Below, piece by piece: positions 63,455-64,000 of a DNA stretch of 64,000 nucleotides. Position 1 is the first letter of the stretch; each line of letters starts with the position of its first letter. The notes under the pieces are model-generated. The model saw nothing but the letters and a program-made list of their open reading frames with translations, did not search any database and was not told the origin of the DNA. The position numbers and the translations under genes were made by a program. The DNA comes from Bdellovibrio sp. KM01 (GTDB taxonomy: Bacteria; Bdellovibrionota; Bdellovibrionia; Bdellovibrionales; Bdellovibrionaceae): NCBI RefSeq assembly GCF_013752535.1, contig NZ_CP058348.1, positions 930,001 to 994,000 of the forward strand, read 5' to 3'.

Positions 63455-63937
63455 ATGATTCAAAAAGCCAACGGTGATGCCATTGAAGTTATTCTCGAGG
63501 GACCGATCAGCGAGAAAACAGAAATCTTTGATATTAAGATTCAAAATTTCAAAGATATTAAATTGAACATGGCCAAGGTGACCTTCATCAATTCCATTGG
63601 TGTAAAAAACTGGATCTCGTGGGCCACGCGCATGGCGACGGGGGCGAAACTGACTTTGGAAGAATGCCCTTACGTTATCGTGAATCAGGTGAACATCGTT
63701 CATGGGTTCGTTCCTAAAAACTCCGTCATCACGTCTTTCTTTGCTCCCTTTTTATGTGATGCCTGTTCTCATGAACAGGTCTTAAAATTGGAAAATGGCG
63801 TGCATTATAAATACGCACAAAATCAACTGCCTCACGAAGTGAACTTGCCTGAAGTTATTTGCGCTAAATGTGGCGCTGTGATGGAGCCGGATTTCATGGT
63901 CGATAAAACTTTTGGATTTCTAAAAGAAAAAACCTAG
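63455..63937 (+). CDS. STAS-like domain with C-terminal zinc ribbon
   Basis: A 160-residue cytoplasmic protein. Residues about 1-105 look like a STAS fold: IEVILEGPISEK, then FINSIGVKNWISW in the place of the STAS (D)S-x-G phosphorylation loop, here with Ser before IG. Two Cys pairs (CDAC at about 106-109 and CAKC at about 138-141) form a zinc ribbon. The combination suggests regulation by partner binding. The last bases overlap the neighbouring minus-strand gene by four. Confidence 0.78.
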   Translation: MIQKANGDAIEVILEGPISEKTEIFDIKIQNFKDIKLNMAKVTFINSIGVKNWISWATRMATGAKLTLEECPYVIVNQVNIVHGFVPKNSVITSFFAPFLCDACSHEQVLKLENGVHYKYAQNQLPHEVNLPEVICAKCGAVMEPDFMVDKTFGFLKEKT

Positions 63938-64000
63938 TTCAGATATTTCTTCAAAACATCGTGCATGGATTTTTTGTGCAGGGGAGTAAAGCCCTTGTCA
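63934..64000 (-). CDS. C-terminal end of a leftward gene, cut by the window edge
   Basis: On the minus strand the last 67 bases read as an open frame (KGFTPLHKKSMHDVLKKYLN, then TAG at 63934-63936). The composition and the four-base overlap with the STAS gene suggest the true end of a gene whose body lies right of the window. The family cannot be told. Confidence 0.5.
   Translation of the reverse strand, partial: DKGFTPLHKKSMHDVLKKYLN

Noticed and set aside
1..64000. tRNA, rRNA, CRISPR or transposase genes
   Set aside because: By reading I found no cloverleaf with a conserved TTCGA loop, no rRNA blocks, no regular spaced repeats and no transposase motifs; a covariance scan could still find a missed small RNA.

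Overview
The window looks like chromosomal DNA of a Bdellovibrio-like predatory bacterium (Bdellovibrionota). This is inferred from the mid-range base composition, two regulators of the TIGR02147/DUF4423 family, secreted proteins of a GNGGD/HHEYAG type, an L,D-transpeptidase-like protein with an unusual catalytic motif, and the abundance of lipoproteins, RND pumps, chemoreceptors and hybrid kinases. No rRNA, tRNA, CRISPR array, transposase gene or prophage was seen.

Layout. 0.2-3.9 kb: two lipoproteins, a glycine-rich RRM RNA-binding protein with its own terminator, a small membrane protein and an MFS exporter. 4-6.3 kb: cytochrome bd oxidase cydAB. 6.4-10.1 kb: a PrpF-like isomerase, a secreted alpha/beta hydrolase and a lipoprotein lytic transglycosylase behind a long structured leader. 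10.4-14.5 kb: a chemosensory cassette of a cytosolic double-PAS receptor, CheR and a protein of three CheW domains. 14.6-17.1 kb: an EmrAB-like drug pump. 17.2-18.5 kb: a MobA-like/XdhC-like pair with no molybdenum hydroxylase beside it. 18.5-21.5 kb: a regulator, ankyrin protein, regulator module with three copies of one palindromic operator. 21.5-28.3 kb: a PSPT-repeat lipoprotein, a repeat-containing periplasmic protein behind a perfect palindrome, a BON protein with a disordered Ser/Arg/Tyr-rich half, a membrane protein, an amidohydrolase lipoprotein and GltS.

28.4-37 kb: a heavy-metal efflux operon (Cys-rich leader protein, CzcC-like, very short CzcB-like, CzcA-like), then a convergent HAE-type RND pump that shares a terminator hairpin with it. 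37-40 kb: an L,D-transpeptidase-like protein and two membrane proteins, the second with skewed base use, ending at a 144-bp inverted-repeat element. 40.3-46.1 kb: a sensory operon of a CHASE3-GAF hybrid kinase with three receiver domains, CheR and a REC-HK-REC kinase. 46.4-57.5 kb: secreted proteins, an isochorismatase-like hydrolase, an RluA-type pseudouridine synthase with its ribosome site in a hairpin, a HEXXH/propeller/barrel protein and a 1602-residue Ig-like lipoprotein. 57.7-64 kb: two small proteins, a siderophore-interacting flavoprotein, an unlisted small Cys protein behind a perfect sigma-28-type promoter, a secreted protein, a chemoreceptor, Ada-AlkA plus Ogt alkylation repair, a STAS/zinc-ribbon protein, and the tail of a further gene.

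The strongest candidates for undescribed biology are the FliA-promoter small protein (59044-59310), the operator-linked regulator/ankyrin module (18487-21481), the shortened RND adaptor (30152-30595), the triple-CheW cassette and the RBS-sequestering hairpin at 49647-49676.
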